From contig DASYXT010000071.1 in NCBI GenBank assembly GCA_035934555.1, positions 75,775 through 139,774 on the forward strand: a stretch of 64,000 nucleotides of DNA, read 5' to 3'. Below the pieces are notes generated by a model. It did not search any database, had not been told where the DNA came from, and saw only the letters and a program-made list of their open reading frames with translations. How positions within the stretch are numbered: position 1 is the stretch's first letter; each line of letters begins with the position of its first letter. The position numbers and the translations under genes are program-made. This DNA comes from DASYXT01 sp035934555 (GTDB taxonomy: Bacteria; Verrucomicrobiota; Verrucomicrobiia; Limisphaerales; UBA8199). Below, in pieces: positions 16,148-25,846 of the stretch.

Positions 16148-17683
16148 ATGAAACTTCTAATGGGTCTAACGAAGAACGGACAGGGCGCGGGCCTGCTCCT
16201 CGTGGGCGTTGCGGTCCTGGTAAACGGCTGCGTCGCGGAGCGCGACGTCTATGTCCAACCGCAACCTGCGCCGATGGTTGTTGAGCCCACGGCGCCACCA
16301 CCGGAACCAGTCGCCCTACCGGCTGCCCCGCCCCCCGAGGTCGTGTTTGCCCCCGCGCCGGTCGCCCCCCCGGCGCCTATAACCCCCTTGCGGTCCTATG
16401 ATGACCTCGATCGGATGCTGGGTCCGATTGCGCTTTATCCTGACCCGCTCCTGGCTGAGGTGTTTCCGGCAGCGACCGTCCCCGAGCAGATCGTGCTGGC
16501 AGACCGTTATGTACGCGAGGGTGGCGACCCGAACGCCGTGGACCTGCAACCCTGGGATCGCAGCGTCAAAGCGCTGGCGCGTTATCCGGAAGTGTTGAGC
16601 ATGATGGATAACAACCTCGCCTGGACAACCGATGTGGGGCTCGCATTTCTGAACCAGCCAACCGATGTCATGGAGGCCGTCCAACGACTCCGCCAGCGCG
16701 CTTACGCTTTGGGCAATCTGCAGTCCGGCCCGCAACAGGTTGTCTATGTGCAAAACCGTGTCATTGAGATCGTGCCAGCCGCGCCGCAAATCATTTACGT
16801 GCCGGTCTATGCGCCCGACGTGGTCTATGTGCAACGCCCGCCCGTGCAGGCGCAGTTATTCATCAGCTTCGGCGTTGGCCGTCCGCTGGGCGCCTGGCTC
16901 AATCACGATTGCGATTGGGAACAGCATCGGCTCTTGGTGTGGCGCAGTAACGACCCACGTCCGGCAGATTGGTGGGCGCGGCGGCCAGAGGACCGCCGAC
17001 GCGAGCAACCAAGGAACCTAACGGTTTGGCAGCCACGGCAGCCAACGCAAGTCGCGCGCGGTGGTGATCGCGGTTGGGGCCTTTCGGCCGTGCGCACCCC
17101 CGCGCCGCCAATTACGCCACATCCCGCGCCGCAACCGGCACCGCGGCCCGAGCCGATCCATTCCGGCGCGCACGGCAATCCGGTGGCCCCGCCGCCCGCA
17201 ACGGTACATCCTCCACGACCAATTAGCCCGCCGGCCAAGACACTGCCTGAACGACCCATCCATTCAGGGGCCAATCCGCCGCCGTCGAGTAGGCAACCGG
17301 TTCCGGCACCAAGGGACCCGAACCAGCCGACTCAGGTGCGGTCTGGCGCGCATCCCGTGCCCGTCGAGCCGAAGCCGGTTCTTGCGCAAGCGCCGCAACC
17401 ACCGAAAGAATCCACTCGGCCGCTGCCGGCACCTAAACCGCAACCGGGCAGGGCCCCTGCGCCGGTCAAACCACAGCCCGTTAGTGGTGCTGTTGCGCGT
17501 CCGACTGGTGGCGCGTTCACGGGCATCGAAAGCACGCGCCAGACGCAGCAATTCAGCCAACGCGGTCAGCAGAGCCGTGAAACAATTGCCAAACCCGCTG
17601 CGCCGGCTCGACCGGCCTCCGCTCCGGCGCGCGAGACTCGTGCACCCCAACCCAACAAGAACTCCAACGGGCGCACCAAGTGA
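16148..17683 (+). CDS. DUF3300 lipoprotein
   Basis: 511 residues from ATG 16148; earlier in-frame codons lack a sensible signal. It starts with a lipoprotein signal whose lipobox LVNGC gives C28 as the anchored cysteine. After a Pro-rich linker comes a DUF3300 domain (about residues 80-235: LDRMLGPIALYPDPLLAEVF, ATVPEQIVLADRYVREGG, WDRSVKALARYPEVLSMMD, PQIIYVPVYAPDVVYV). The rest is a low-complexity Pro/Arg/Gln/Ala tail. DUF3300 function is unknown. Overlaps a possible GTG start of the DUF2950 gene behind it; the two domains commonly sit side by side, so a shared envelope role is likely. Confidence 0.88.
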   Translation: MKLLMGLTKNGQGAGLLLVGVAVLVNGCVAERDVYVQPQPAPMVVEPTAPPPEPVALPAAPPPEVVFAPAPVAPPAPITPLRSYDDLDRMLGPIALYPDPLLAEVFPAATVPEQIVLADRYVREGGDPNAVDLQPWDRSVKALARYPEVLSMMDNNLAWTTDVGLAFLNQPTDVMEAVQRLRQRAYALGNLQSGPQQVVYVQNRVIEIVPAAPQIIYVPVYAPDVVYVQRPPVQAQLFISFGVGRPLGAWLNHDCDWEQHRLLVWRSNDPRPADWWARRPEDRRREQPRNLTVWQPRQPTQVARGGDRGWGLSAVRTPAPPITPHPAPQPAPRPEPIHSGAHGNPVAPPPATVHPPRPISPPAKTLPERPIHSGANPPPSSRQPVPAPRDPNQPTQVRSGAHPVPVEPKPVLAQAPQPPKESTRPLPAPKPQPGRAPAPVKPQPVSGAVARPTGGAFTGIESTRQTQQFSQRGQQSRETIAKPAAPARPASAPARETRAPQPNKNSNGRTK

Positions 17684-17739
17684 GCGGGCGCTCAGCACTC
17701 CTTAACGCCAATAAACGCCAATTTCCTCTTAAGACGCTA

Positions 17740-18753
17740 ATGAAAGCCGAATTGAACTCCTGGGCTACACCAGTTCGTGAAAACCGCGACCGCCGAGAAC
17801 CACGCCTCCCCTCGCAGCGAGGCGATGCAACACTGGTCGCCTGCATGTCCCTTGCGCTCGCCCTTGCGGTGGCCTTGCTGCCCCGGCTAGCCAGCGCACA
17901 GCAACTACGGTTTGATACTCCCGCCGCAGCCGCTGACGCCCTGCAAACCGCCGCTCGCGACCGGGACACCAACGCATTCCACGCGCTGTTCGGGCCGGCT
18001 TCTCACGACTTGGTTTCCGCCGATGTCGTCGAGGCAAGCGCTGAATACCAGCTTTTCGTGCAGCGGTTGACTGAAAAGGTTGCGTTGGACCGCGAGTCAG
18101 ATTCCAAAGTGCTGTTGCAACTGGGCGATGAGGCCTGGCCCTTTCCGATTCCTTTGATAAAAGAGGATGGACAATGGTATTTCGACACCGCAGCCGGCAA
18201 ACAGGAGGTACTGAATCGGCGAATTGGCCGCAACGAACTGGCCGCGATCCAGGTTTGCCAGACCTACGTCGCCGCACAAAGGGAATATGCCTCCCAGGAT
18301 CGCAATAACGACCAGGTGCTCGAGTACGCGCAGCACCTGCGCAGCACACGAGGCACTCACGATGGCCTGTACTGGCCCCTGCGCGCTGGGGACGAGCTCA
18401 GTCCGCTCGGGCCCATGGTCGCGCAGGCGCGCGGCGAGGGTTACCGGCACCAAACGCGGATCCTTACTGACCAGCCCTCACCGTATCACGGTTACTTTTA
18501 CCGCGTGATGACTCGCCAGGGCCGGCACGCGACGGGCGGAAAGTATAACTACATCATCAACGGCCACATGATTGCCGGATTCGCATTGGTCGCTTGGCCG
18601 GCCCAGTGGGGCAACACCGGTGTCATGACGTTCGTCGTCAATCAGCAAGGCAAAGTGTTTCAGAAAAACCTCGGCCCGAAGACGGCAACGCTGGCGGAGA
18701 AAATGACCGCCTACGATCCCGATTCGAGCTGGAGTCCCGCCGGGGGCAATTGA
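17740..18753 (+). CDS. DUF2950 family exported protein
   Basis: 337 residues from ATG 17740; a GTG at 17680 overlapping the DUF3300 stop is an alternative. A hydrophobic export segment (CMSLALALAVALLPRLASAQ) precedes the DUF2950 domain. Characteristic blocks are LRFDTPAAAADALQTAARD, WYFDTAAGKQEVLNRRIGR, YWPLRAGDELSPLGPMVAQA, PYHGYFYRVMTRQG and GFALVAWPAQWGNTGVMTFV. This is the usual partner of DUF3300. The biochemical role is not known. It ends 6 bp before the convergent NHL pseudogene. Confidence 0.88.
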   Translation: MKAELNSWATPVRENRDRREPRLPSQRGDATLVACMSLALALAVALLPRLASAQQLRFDTPAAAADALQTAARDRDTNAFHALFGPASHDLVSADVVEASAEYQLFVQRLTEKVALDRESDSKVLLQLGDEAWPFPIPLIKEDGQWYFDTAAGKQEVLNRRIGRNELAAIQVCQTYVAAQREYASQDRNNDQVLEYAQHLRSTRGTHDGLYWPLRAGDELSPLGPMVAQARGEGYRHQTRILTDQPSPYHGYFYRVMTRQGRHATGGKYNYIINGHMIAGFALVAWPAQWGNTGVMTFVVNQQGKVFQKNLGPKTATLAEKMTAYDPDSSWSPAGGN

Positions 18754-18759
18754 GCCGCG

Positions 18760-20061
18760 TTATTGCCGCAAGCGGAAGAAAGCACTCGAGAGCCCGGCGG
18801 CGGGATTGAGGATGAACGCGTTGCTCGAAGTGATCACCCCATTTGTCACGGGGTCCCAAACGGTTCCCGAGGCTTGCAGCGCGCAGGTGGTCTCGAGCAC
18901 GAAATTGGTCGCCGCACTCGGGCAGGTGAGAACGATTTGATTAGCGGTCAATCGGATGCGCAATACCAAAGCCTGCTGGCCGAGGCGAATCAGGTTATTG
19001 CCGGTATCCGCGACGAAGAGCGCTCCCCCGGGCCCTGCCGCAATGCCTCGAGGCAGATCGAATGAGGCAGCATTCCCGGTCCCATCGCTGTTTCCTGTCA
19101 CGCCCGGCGCGCCGCCAACAGTGCTCACCACCCAATTCGTCCCGACGGGCTGCACCTGCCGCACTTCGTCATTGTAATAGTCGGCGACGTAGAGGTTGCC
19201 GGCGCTGTCCACCGTCAGGCCCATCGGATAATCAAATTGCGCGTCGTTGTTGGCGCCATCGGCCGAACCGTACCCGGAGCCGGCGATGGTGGTGACGAGC
19301 CAATTGGTCCCCGCGAGCTTGAGTTAGCGCAAGCGGCTGCTGGTGAAATCCGAAACATACACCCGGCCCGAACTGTCGACGGCTATGCCCCACGGGCCGG
19401 CAAACAGCGCCGCATTGTTGGTGCCGTCCCTTGTGCCAGCGATGCCAGCCGAACCTGCCGGCGTCGTCACGACCCAATTCGTCCCTTGCCTGGTTATTTT
19501 CCGAATCGTGTTATTGCCATTATCCGCGACGAACAGATTGCCGGAAGGGTCCACAGCGACCCCCGTCGGATGATAGAATTGCGCGCTCTGGTTGGTGCCA
19601 TTGGCGCTGCCGCGCGTGCCGTTGCCGGCGAGCGTCGTCACCACCCAATTGCTCCCCGAAAGTGTCAGCTTCCGAATCGCATTGTTGAAATAATCCGCCA
19701 CGTACACCGCCCCTGTGCTATCCACCGCTATGCCTGCAGGATAATCGAATTGCGCATCCGTGTTGGTCCCATCGGCAAAGCCGGTGACCGACCCGGCAAT
19801 CGTGGCCACAGCCCAGTTTGTGCCCGACGCGGAGATCATCCGGATAAGGTCGTTCTGAGTATCCGCCACGTAGAGTGTCCCGCCGGCGTCTGCGGCAATC
19901 CCGTAGGGTTCAAAAAAGGAGGCGTTTGAGCCTACACCGTCCCCGTAGCCGATCTCACCCGAGCCGGCGATGGTGGTCCAGGAGAATGGCTGACCGACAG
20001 CAGCCCGGGTCGCAAAAAGAAAAAGCAATGCCGCGGTGAAGAATCGAGCTCGGGGAAACAT
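18760..20061 (-). pseudogene. NHL-repeat secreted protein interrupted by one in-frame stop
   Basis: The frame is continuous over 434 codons but broken by a TAA at 19324-19326. The upstream part has a signal peptide (MFPRARFFTAALLFLFATRA) and NHL beta-propeller repeats (GIAADAGGTLYVADTQNDLI, GIAVDSTGAVYVADYFNNAI, GVAVDPSGNLFVADNGNNTI, GIAVDSSGRVYVSDFTSSRL). The downstream part continues in the same frame (LKLAGTNWLVTTIAGSG, GLTVDSAGNLYVADYYNDEV) and ends in FFRLRQ. At the stop, other repeats have Lys or a similar residue after IR, so a single base change of AAA, CAA or GAA to TAA explains it. Could also be a sequencing error. Confidence 0.8.
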
Positions 20062-20145
20062 AAGCCGGGAAATTAGATGAAGCAGTTAATTTCGTCAGCG
20101 GAAGGTTAACATGATGCCAACGACTTTCAATTCTTCATTGCAGGT

Positions 20146-21363
20146 TCATTGGCGGCCGGCGCTGGCGCTACTGGCCGCGGTTGGTCCGGGTGCGGCAGGC
20201 GCCGGGCTCTCGGTCCAGACCGCCAGGGCATCTTTGATCGGCGGCCACTCAGGAGCGTGCGGGATGCTTGTTTTGCCCCAGGTCGTGCACAGATATCCCA
20301 CCAACCGATGGTCGGTCTGCCGCCGCGCAAACTGGCTGAACGCCAGCGACGCGTCCAAAGGTTGCCAACCGGACGGCCACACGCGGAACCCCTTTTTCAG
20401 AAGATACGGTACGGAAGGGTAGTCGGCGCGTTTCTCGTAATGCCAATCGCAAAGGATGATGTCCTTGGGGATATGTTCGGCGGCGCCTTCCGTTCCGTTC
20501 TTCGCGGCTTCCCATTCCGAGTAGCCGAGCGTGTTGGCCGGCAGCAAACGGTCACCCCACATCAGCATTTCCTCCTTTCTCCTTCCGACGATATGCGCGT
20601 GCAGGTCGTTAACGCATTTGGCAAACAGCTTCGCCGGGTCCGCCCCGTGGCACCGCGGACAGTACTTGGACGCAATAATAAAGACTTCGTCCATGCCGAC
20701 GTGGAACGCGTCGGCGTCGAACGCGTCGCTCAGTTCATCGATCAACGCAAACACCACACGGTTGACGTCGGGGTTTTGCGGACACCAACTGCGGCAATAA
20801 ATGCCTTTGTTGTCCGGGAACTGACCGGCAGTTTCGTCGAATTGGGGGTATTGGGCCAGCAGCGGCGCGGTGTGACTCGCCCACGATTGGTGCCCCAGGC
20901 AATTCAGTTGCGGAATGATGCGGATGCCGCAGGCGCGCGCGGTGTGGACCAGGCTCTGCGCCGCCTGCCGGCTCAGGCCCGGTTTGGCGCATAGCTCCGG
21001 ATGCGACTGGAACTGGAACGCGTAGTCCACTTCCACAATAACAACGTTGACGCCAACATCACGCAGTTTCGGCAATGCCTCCTCCAATTGAGCTGCCTGC
21101 TGATCATTGTGGAGGTCCAGATGCACGCCGCGCCAGGTTGGGTTGGCTGCGCGCCAAGCCTTGAGCCATCGCTGGTGGGAGGATGCGGCCGACTCGGTTT
21201 TGGGCGTGCCACAGCTTGAAAGCAGCGTGGCCAGGCAAAGACAGAGCAGTCCCCAGCACGGCCAAGCGATAACCTTGGTTGAGGATTGCCGGTTGATGGA
21301 CGATTGCCGGAGGGCATGCTGCAGACCCGTATCACGAAACATGCCACACTGTTTGATTGGCAA
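20146..21363 (-). CDS. GH20-like lipoprotein glycosidase (beta-N-acetylhexosaminidase type)
   Basis: 405 residues. A lipoprotein signal ends in LSSC (CLATLLSSCGTPK). The catalytic domain begins WRGVHLDLHNDQQAAQLEEA. It carries the GH20 signature HVGMDEVF with D225 (stabiliser) and E226 (acid). RIIPQLNCLGHQSW is the preceding strand. WGDRLLPANTLGYSEWEAA and GFRVWPSGW supply the later barrel tryptophans. GH20 enzymes use substrate-assisted hydrolysis of N-acetylglucosamine or galactosamine ends. It lies head to head with a GH18 gene across repeat copy 5, suggesting chitin-like or aminosugar use. Confidence 0.82.
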   Translation of the reverse strand: MPIKQCGMFRDTGLQHALRQSSINRQSSTKVIAWPCWGLLCLCLATLLSSCGTPKTESAASSHQRWLKAWRAANPTWRGVHLDLHNDQQAAQLEEALPKLRDVGVNVVIVEVDYAFQFQSHPELCAKPGLSRQAAQSLVHTARACGIRIIPQLNCLGHQSWASHTAPLLAQYPQFDETAGQFPDNKGIYCRSWCPQNPDVNRVVFALIDELSDAFDADAFHVGMDEVFIIASKYCPRCHGADPAKLFAKCVNDLHAHIVGRRKEEMLMWGDRLLPANTLGYSEWEAAKNGTEGAAEHIPKDIILCDWHYEKRADYPSVPYLLKKGFRVWPSGWQPLDASLAFSQFARRQTDHRLVGYLCTTWGKTSIPHAPEWPPIKDALAVWTESPAPAAPGPTAASSASAGRQ

Positions 21364-21423
21364 GCCGCAAAACGCAAGTGATAAAGCCGCGCCTCCGTAA
21401 ACCCCCTAGGTGAAGGCGGGCGA

Positions 21424-21512
21424 AGCGCGGGCTTTAGTCCGCAGCAAGGTCCGATGGGGCTGGATTTTCGAATGTTGCTGCGGACTAAAGTCAGACTAAA
21501 GTCCGCGCGCCG
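21424..21512. repeat. Family A palindromic repeat, copy 5
   Basis: Between the divergent GH20 and GH18 genes. The left arm is AGCGCGGGCTTTAGTCCGCA followed by GCAA; the right arm is GTTGCTGCGGACTAAAGTCA then GACTAAAGTCCGCGCGCC, with the centre duplicated. Like copies 3 and 4 it occupies a divergent promoter region. Confidence 0.8.
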
Positions 21513-21585
21513 GGGCCGGTCACGCCTTCCCTGAGAGGACACGTGCCTTCTTGACCTTCGTTTGGAGACAGCTTAGGTGTTCAGC

Positions 21586-22971
21586 ATGCGCCTGCCTGCT
21601 GCCTTTGGTGAACTTCTGCGGCAGTGGAGAATCTATCTTATAGCGACACTTTTTGCCGCCGTCCCTGACTGCCGCGCCGTCTGGGTGACGGGTTACTACC
21701 CCGGTTACGAGCAAGGAGCACTGCCGCCCTCAGCGCTTGATTTCTCAGTCATCACCCATGTGATTCAGTTTTCAATTCTGCCCAACGCCGACGGCACGGT
21801 CAGCCGCGCCAATGGCCTCACGGCCGCCGGTTCGGCGAGCCTGGTAAGCCGGGCGCACGCCGCGGGACGAAGCGCCTTGATTTGCGTTGGAGGCGCCGGC
21901 AGCGAAAGCGCATTCCAAGCCGCCAGCGCAGCCGCGATGCGCGCGGCGTTCATCGGCAATCTTACTAATTTCCTCGCGACCAATGACTACGACGGGATTG
22001 ACCTGGATTGGGAGCCGCTCCCGGTGAGCGATTTCAACCAGTTCACGAACCTGGTAATTGAATTGCGCGCCGCGCTGGCGGGATTTGCTCAACCCAAACT
22101 GCTAACCGTCGCGGCCGGTGCCTATCCAAACTATGGAGACCCTGCCGATTCGGAAGCGGCAATGTTTGCAGGACTGCAGAGTGAGTTGGACCAGATCAAC
22201 CTGATGACATACGACCTCTCCGGACCATGGCCGGGGTGGGTGAACTGGTTCAACTCCCCGATTTATGACGGAGGTTACCGGTTCCCCAGCACCGGGGGGT
22301 TGGTTCCATCGGTTGATGGTGCGGTGAGCCGCTTTTTGACCAACGGCGTTGCCCCTGGTAAAATCGGCGTTGGTATCGCGTTCTACGGATACGTCTGGTC
22401 TGGCGGAATCGGCACCTCGACCGGCGGGGCCGCGTTGCCCCGCCAGAGCTGGTCCACCGCGCCGACCGTCGCCACGCTCTCATATGCGAACCTTCTCACG
22501 ACTTATTACCAGTCAAACCTGTATCATTGGGATTCCGCCGCGCAGGCGCCATATTTGAGCATCGATAATGCGGGTTCCGCCAACGACAGGTTCATCTCTT
22601 ACGACGACAAGCATACGTGTGAGGCCAAGCTGAGCTACGTGCGGAATCATTTCCTCGGCGGGTTGATGATTTGGGAATTGGGCCAGGACTACGCGGCCGA
22701 CTCGCTGGTCCAGGAGTTAAAGCGCGACCTTGCCACGCCCGGCGCCATCGCTATTCACGCCACTAATCAAAATATTGCGCTGAGCTTCACCAGCCTGCCT
22801 TTGGCACTTTACCGCATTTGCTGGACGACAAATGCTGCCAGCGGCCCCTGGCAGACGCTCACGAATAACGTGCCCGGCGGTCCTGATGCCCTCACCACAA
22901 TCCAGGTGTGGGACATCGGCGCCCTGGATGTGACGCCGTACCGTTTTTACCGGTTGCAGACGCCGCCCTAG
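21586..22971 (+). CDS. Secreted GH18 chitinase-like enzyme
   Basis: 461 residues from ATG 21586; a GTG at 21577 is alternative. A signal segment (IYLIATLFAAVPDCRA) is followed by a GH18 barrel: WVTGYYPGYEQGALPPSALD, then the catalytic DxxDxDxE at D136, D139, D141 and acid E143 (YDGIDLDWEPL). Conserved DQINLMTYDLSGPW and a late GGLMIWELGQDY hold the substrate Tyr and Trp. The C-terminus is a beta domain ending VTPYRFYRLQTPP, a tail frequent in exported proteins here. Hydrolyses beta-1,4 N-acetylglucosamine polymers by family. Confidence 0.9.
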   Translation: MRLPAAFGELLRQWRIYLIATLFAAVPDCRAVWVTGYYPGYEQGALPPSALDFSVITHVIQFSILPNADGTVSRANGLTAAGSASLVSRAHAAGRSALICVGGAGSESAFQAASAAAMRAAFIGNLTNFLATNDYDGIDLDWEPLPVSDFNQFTNLVIELRAALAGFAQPKLLTVAAGAYPNYGDPADSEAAMFAGLQSELDQINLMTYDLSGPWPGWVNWFNSPIYDGGYRFPSTGGLVPSVDGAVSRFLTNGVAPGKIGVGIAFYGYVWSGGIGTSTGGAALPRQSWSTAPTVATLSYANLLTTYYQSNLYHWDSAAQAPYLSIDNAGSANDRFISYDDKHTCEAKLSYVRNHFLGGLMIWELGQDYAADSLVQELKRDLATPGAIAIHATNQNIALSFTSLPLALYRICWTTNAASGPWQTLTNNVPGGPDALTTIQVWDIGALDVTPYRFYRLQTPP

Positions 22972-23103
22972 AGTCGTGGAGCGTGGGAGGCTTCATTGTA
23001 AGCTCGATCCGATCGCTGTTCCTGTTCACCAGCGGCAAATCGTTACCGCTGATCAAGGCTGACTCAGAGAGTATGAAGGTAGCAAAAGGTTGCCAAGTCG
23101 TTG

Positions 23104-25647
23104 TCAATTTGGTCGGGATTCTGCGGCGACGGGCTTCGTCTCGAACGCGTGCTCAACCGGCGAAAACACGCAGCAAATTCGAGTGCCTTGCCCGGGGTTA
23201 CTGTCGATCTCCAGGGTGGCGCCGATTACGCGGGCTCTATACTGCATGATGCGCAAGCCCATGCCCGTCGGCCGAGTCGCCCCCGGCGCAAAGCCCGCGC
23301 CGTCGTCCTGAATACTCAGCCCGTATCGCTCTCTCTCCGGCTCAAGTCGGAGGTAAACTTGCTTTGCGTGTCCATGTTTGGCCGCATTGGCAATGGCTTC
23401 CTGCGCGATGTAATACAGGTGCAGCGCGATGGGATTATCCACTTTGGCCGGAGGGTTTTCGCACGCAAACGTGCACTGCAGTTGGAACAGGTTGCCGGCA
23501 TTGACGGCCAGTTCTTCCAGGGCCGATACCAGCCCGTTCTCCTCGAGCCGGACTGGGAACAATCCGCGCGCAACACCGCGTGTCTGGGTCAACGCCGTGT
23601 TGAGCAGACCGCTGATGCGCTCCGCTTCGACCGATTCATCCGCGCCTTTCTCTTGCAAGCGGTCCGCGAGCGTTTCGGTCAGGTAGGAAATGCCGACCAA
23701 TTGCTGGCAAACACCATCGTGTAGGTCGTGGCCGATGCGGCGTTGCTCGCGATTGCTGATCTCGAGCAACTCGCGTTCGAGCCGCTTGCGTTCCGAGATG
23801 TCCCGCGCGATACCTTCCACTTCCATGTGGCGCCCGTTTTGTTCAATCAGCCGTGTGCTGATTTCCAGGCGGACGGCCTGGCCCGAAGCGGCGGCGAAAT
23901 CCCATTCCGCGGTGCCCGGCGCGGAATCCTTCAAGACCTGTTCGAGCCATTGCCGGGCGGCGCTTTGCTGCTCCGGGACAACCAATTCAATAATGCTGCG
24001 GGAAAGGATTTCCTCGCGCCGGAGTTGCAGCAAATGTTCCCCGGCCTGGTTGATGGAAGTCAGCCGGCCCTCAAGATCGTGCGTATAGACAATGTCATTG
24101 GCATTCTCGAACAAGTCCACATACCGTTCTTTCAACGCCGCCTCGGTTTCGAGCTTTTGCCGGATGATTTCCGTCTGCTGCTGGACCCGCCGCCGCAGCA
24201 CGCCTACCCACGCAAAGGCCGCCAACACGCAAACGCCCAGCGCCGCCGTCATCCACAGCACGCGCCGCAGCGTCCACCACGACGGCGCCGCCAGCAGCGA
24301 CACATCCGCCGGCGAACGCAGCAACAGCCGGAAGGATTTTGCGCGCCAGGCCTCGCCCGCGCGCCAATCGCTGCCGGGCTCGATCACGCACACGCCGGTC
24401 ACCACGACGCGGCTGCCGTTGGCCAGCGCGCCCAAACCCGGCGCGTCGGGTCCGGCCTGGTAGTAGGCGTGAAAGACGAAATTCTGCGCCTGCAAGACCA
24501 GCGATTGCTCGCGGCTGGAACTGGCACGGTCCAGCAATGAGGCTTCGATGCGCACCAATTGGCAATCGCGCGTGCCTTTCAGCGCCTCGTCCAACGTCAC
24601 CGCGACGGGGTCCGGTGGCAAACCGCTGCCGACTTTCCGATAGAGCGCATCCTGCATCGTCGGGGTGTAGGCGCCCTGGGCGGGAAAGCCCAGGATTTCG
24701 ACGCGATCTCCAACACTCAAGGGCGTCAGTTGCCGCGTCTGGACCAATAACCCTTGTTTTTCATCCTCCACAAAAATCATGTTGCCGCGTTGTTGATAGG
24801 TGACCTGGCCGACTACCTTGACTCGATGGCCGTAAGTGCCTTGTGGGGTGAATTGCAGCAGGCTGCCGATAGTTTCCGCCGGGATGGACCAGGGCGCAGC
24901 GGGCGCCGGTTTCTCGATCAAGAAATCCTCGGGCCGAGGCACCAGGATGCGGATATAAAAAAGCTGGCGCTGGCGATTGAATTGGGTCGAGCAGACGCCG
25001 CGCGCGTGCACGGTCGAATCCACCAGGTCGCGCGTCTGGGCCGGTGCGAGGTTGGTAGCGTAAAGCGCCAGGCGCCCGCCGCCCGTCGCCAGGTCGATCA
25101 GCAGGTAGTGCGTGAAAGGGTCCACCTGCGCCGCACGCACGATCCCGTGCACTTCGACAAACTGGCTGTCTTCGGTGCCACTGGCCAGTTCCTCGAAGGT
25201 GACCGGTTTGGCCTCGGGCAACGGCTTCGCGCCGACCACCGTGACGGTTTGCGGCGAAACGATGGGCGCGTACTCACCGGGACTAGTCGTGCCGACCACC
25301 TCGACCTCCTGGCCAGGCAGCAATTCGAGGGGGGTCGGGAAGTCGCCGAGGTAAATCCCGGCGCTGTCATCCTGAAGAAAGCGTGAAAAAAGCGCCTGGT
25401 CGTAAAACGTGATCACCCCGCGCAGGCGGACCGGGTAATGGCCGCCGGCCTGCTCGGCCGTCAACTGGCGCACCGCCTGGGCACTGTGCAACTCCGGCAG
25501 GACCTCGGCCGCTCGTGCGCCATGCCGCGCGCCAAGAAATAGCGCTGCCAGGACCCAGCCCACGTTCTGAAGAACCTGCACCCCAGCTCCTGCATTTGCC
25601 CGGAGGACCCGCCTCCTCATGATTGGCCCAAAGCCAGGCTGCGACAT
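23104..25647 (-). CDS. Orphan hybrid-free sensor histidine kinase (NarL-type) with a large exported sensor region
   Basis: 847 residues. After a signal or anchor segment (VLQNVGWVLAALFLGARHGA) comes an exported region of about 420 residues with two OB-like beta modules (YPVRLRGVITFYDQALFSRF with VEVVGTTSPGEYAPIVSP; HRVKVVGQVTYQQRGNMIFV). A transmembrane helix follows (VLWMTAALGVCVLAAFAWVG), then a coiled linker, a PAS domain (YVDLFENANDIVYTHDLEGR), and a HisKA_3 dimerisation helix with H640 in RRIGHDLHDGVCQQL. The ATPase has N-box AQEAIANAAKHGHA and G-boxes DDGAGF and GMGLRIMQYRA. No response regulator is adjacent. The input ligand is unknown. Confidence 0.9.
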   Translation of the reverse strand: MSQPGFGPIMRRRVLRANAGAGVQVLQNVGWVLAALFLGARHGARAAEVLPELHSAQAVRQLTAEQAGGHYPVRLRGVITFYDQALFSRFLQDDSAGIYLGDFPTPLELLPGQEVEVVGTTSPGEYAPIVSPQTVTVVGAKPLPEAKPVTFEELASGTEDSQFVEVHGIVRAAQVDPFTHYLLIDLATGGGRLALYATNLAPAQTRDLVDSTVHARGVCSTQFNRQRQLFYIRILVPRPEDFLIEKPAPAAPWSIPAETIGSLLQFTPQGTYGHRVKVVGQVTYQQRGNMIFVEDEKQGLLVQTRQLTPLSVGDRVEILGFPAQGAYTPTMQDALYRKVGSGLPPDPVAVTLDEALKGTRDCQLVRIEASLLDRASSSREQSLVLQAQNFVFHAYYQAGPDAPGLGALANGSRVVVTGVCVIEPGSDWRAGEAWRAKSFRLLLRSPADVSLLAAPSWWTLRRVLWMTAALGVCVLAAFAWVGVLRRRVQQQTEIIRQKLETEAALKERYVDLFENANDIVYTHDLEGRLTSINQAGEHLLQLRREEILSRSIIELVVPEQQSAARQWLEQVLKDSAPGTAEWDFAAASGQAVRLEISTRLIEQNGRHMEVEGIARDISERKRLERELLEISNREQRRIGHDLHDGVCQQLVGISYLTETLADRLQEKGADESVEAERISGLLNTALTQTRGVARGLFPVRLEENGLVSALEELAVNAGNLFQLQCTFACENPPAKVDNPIALHLYYIAQEAIANAAKHGHAKQVYLRLEPERERYGLSIQDDGAGFAPGATRPTGMGLRIMQYRARVIGATLEIDSNPGQGTRICCVFSPVEHAFETKPVAAESRPN

Positions 25648-25717
25648 GGGACCATTCTTAGGTTTCTGTGCGGAAAAATCAATCCAAGCGACGAGTATGG
25701 AGAGCCATGGAAGGAAG

Positions 25718-25790
25718 GCGCCAAAGGGCTGGCGCAGTCCATGACGTTTCGCGACTTGATGGTTTTTGGAGTGCGCCAGCCCTTTGGCGC
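25718..25790. repeat. Family B perfect inverted repeat
   Basis: Two exact 18-bp arms, GCGCCAAAGGGCTGGCGC at 25718-25735 and GCGCCAGCCCTTTGGCGC at 25773-25790, separated by 37 bp containing AGTCCATGACGTTTCGCGAC. The same inner sequence recurs, inverted, in the repeats at the right edge of the window (63900 onward). It lies in the gap between the convergent-facing starts and ends of the kinase and pseudopilin genes and could form a very strong cruciform or hairpin. Confidence 0.85.
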
Positions 25791-25846
25791 TTTCTCCTTA
25801 GGAATAGCGCCGTCGTTTCCTTTTGTGCCGGAAATGGGCCTCTTTG

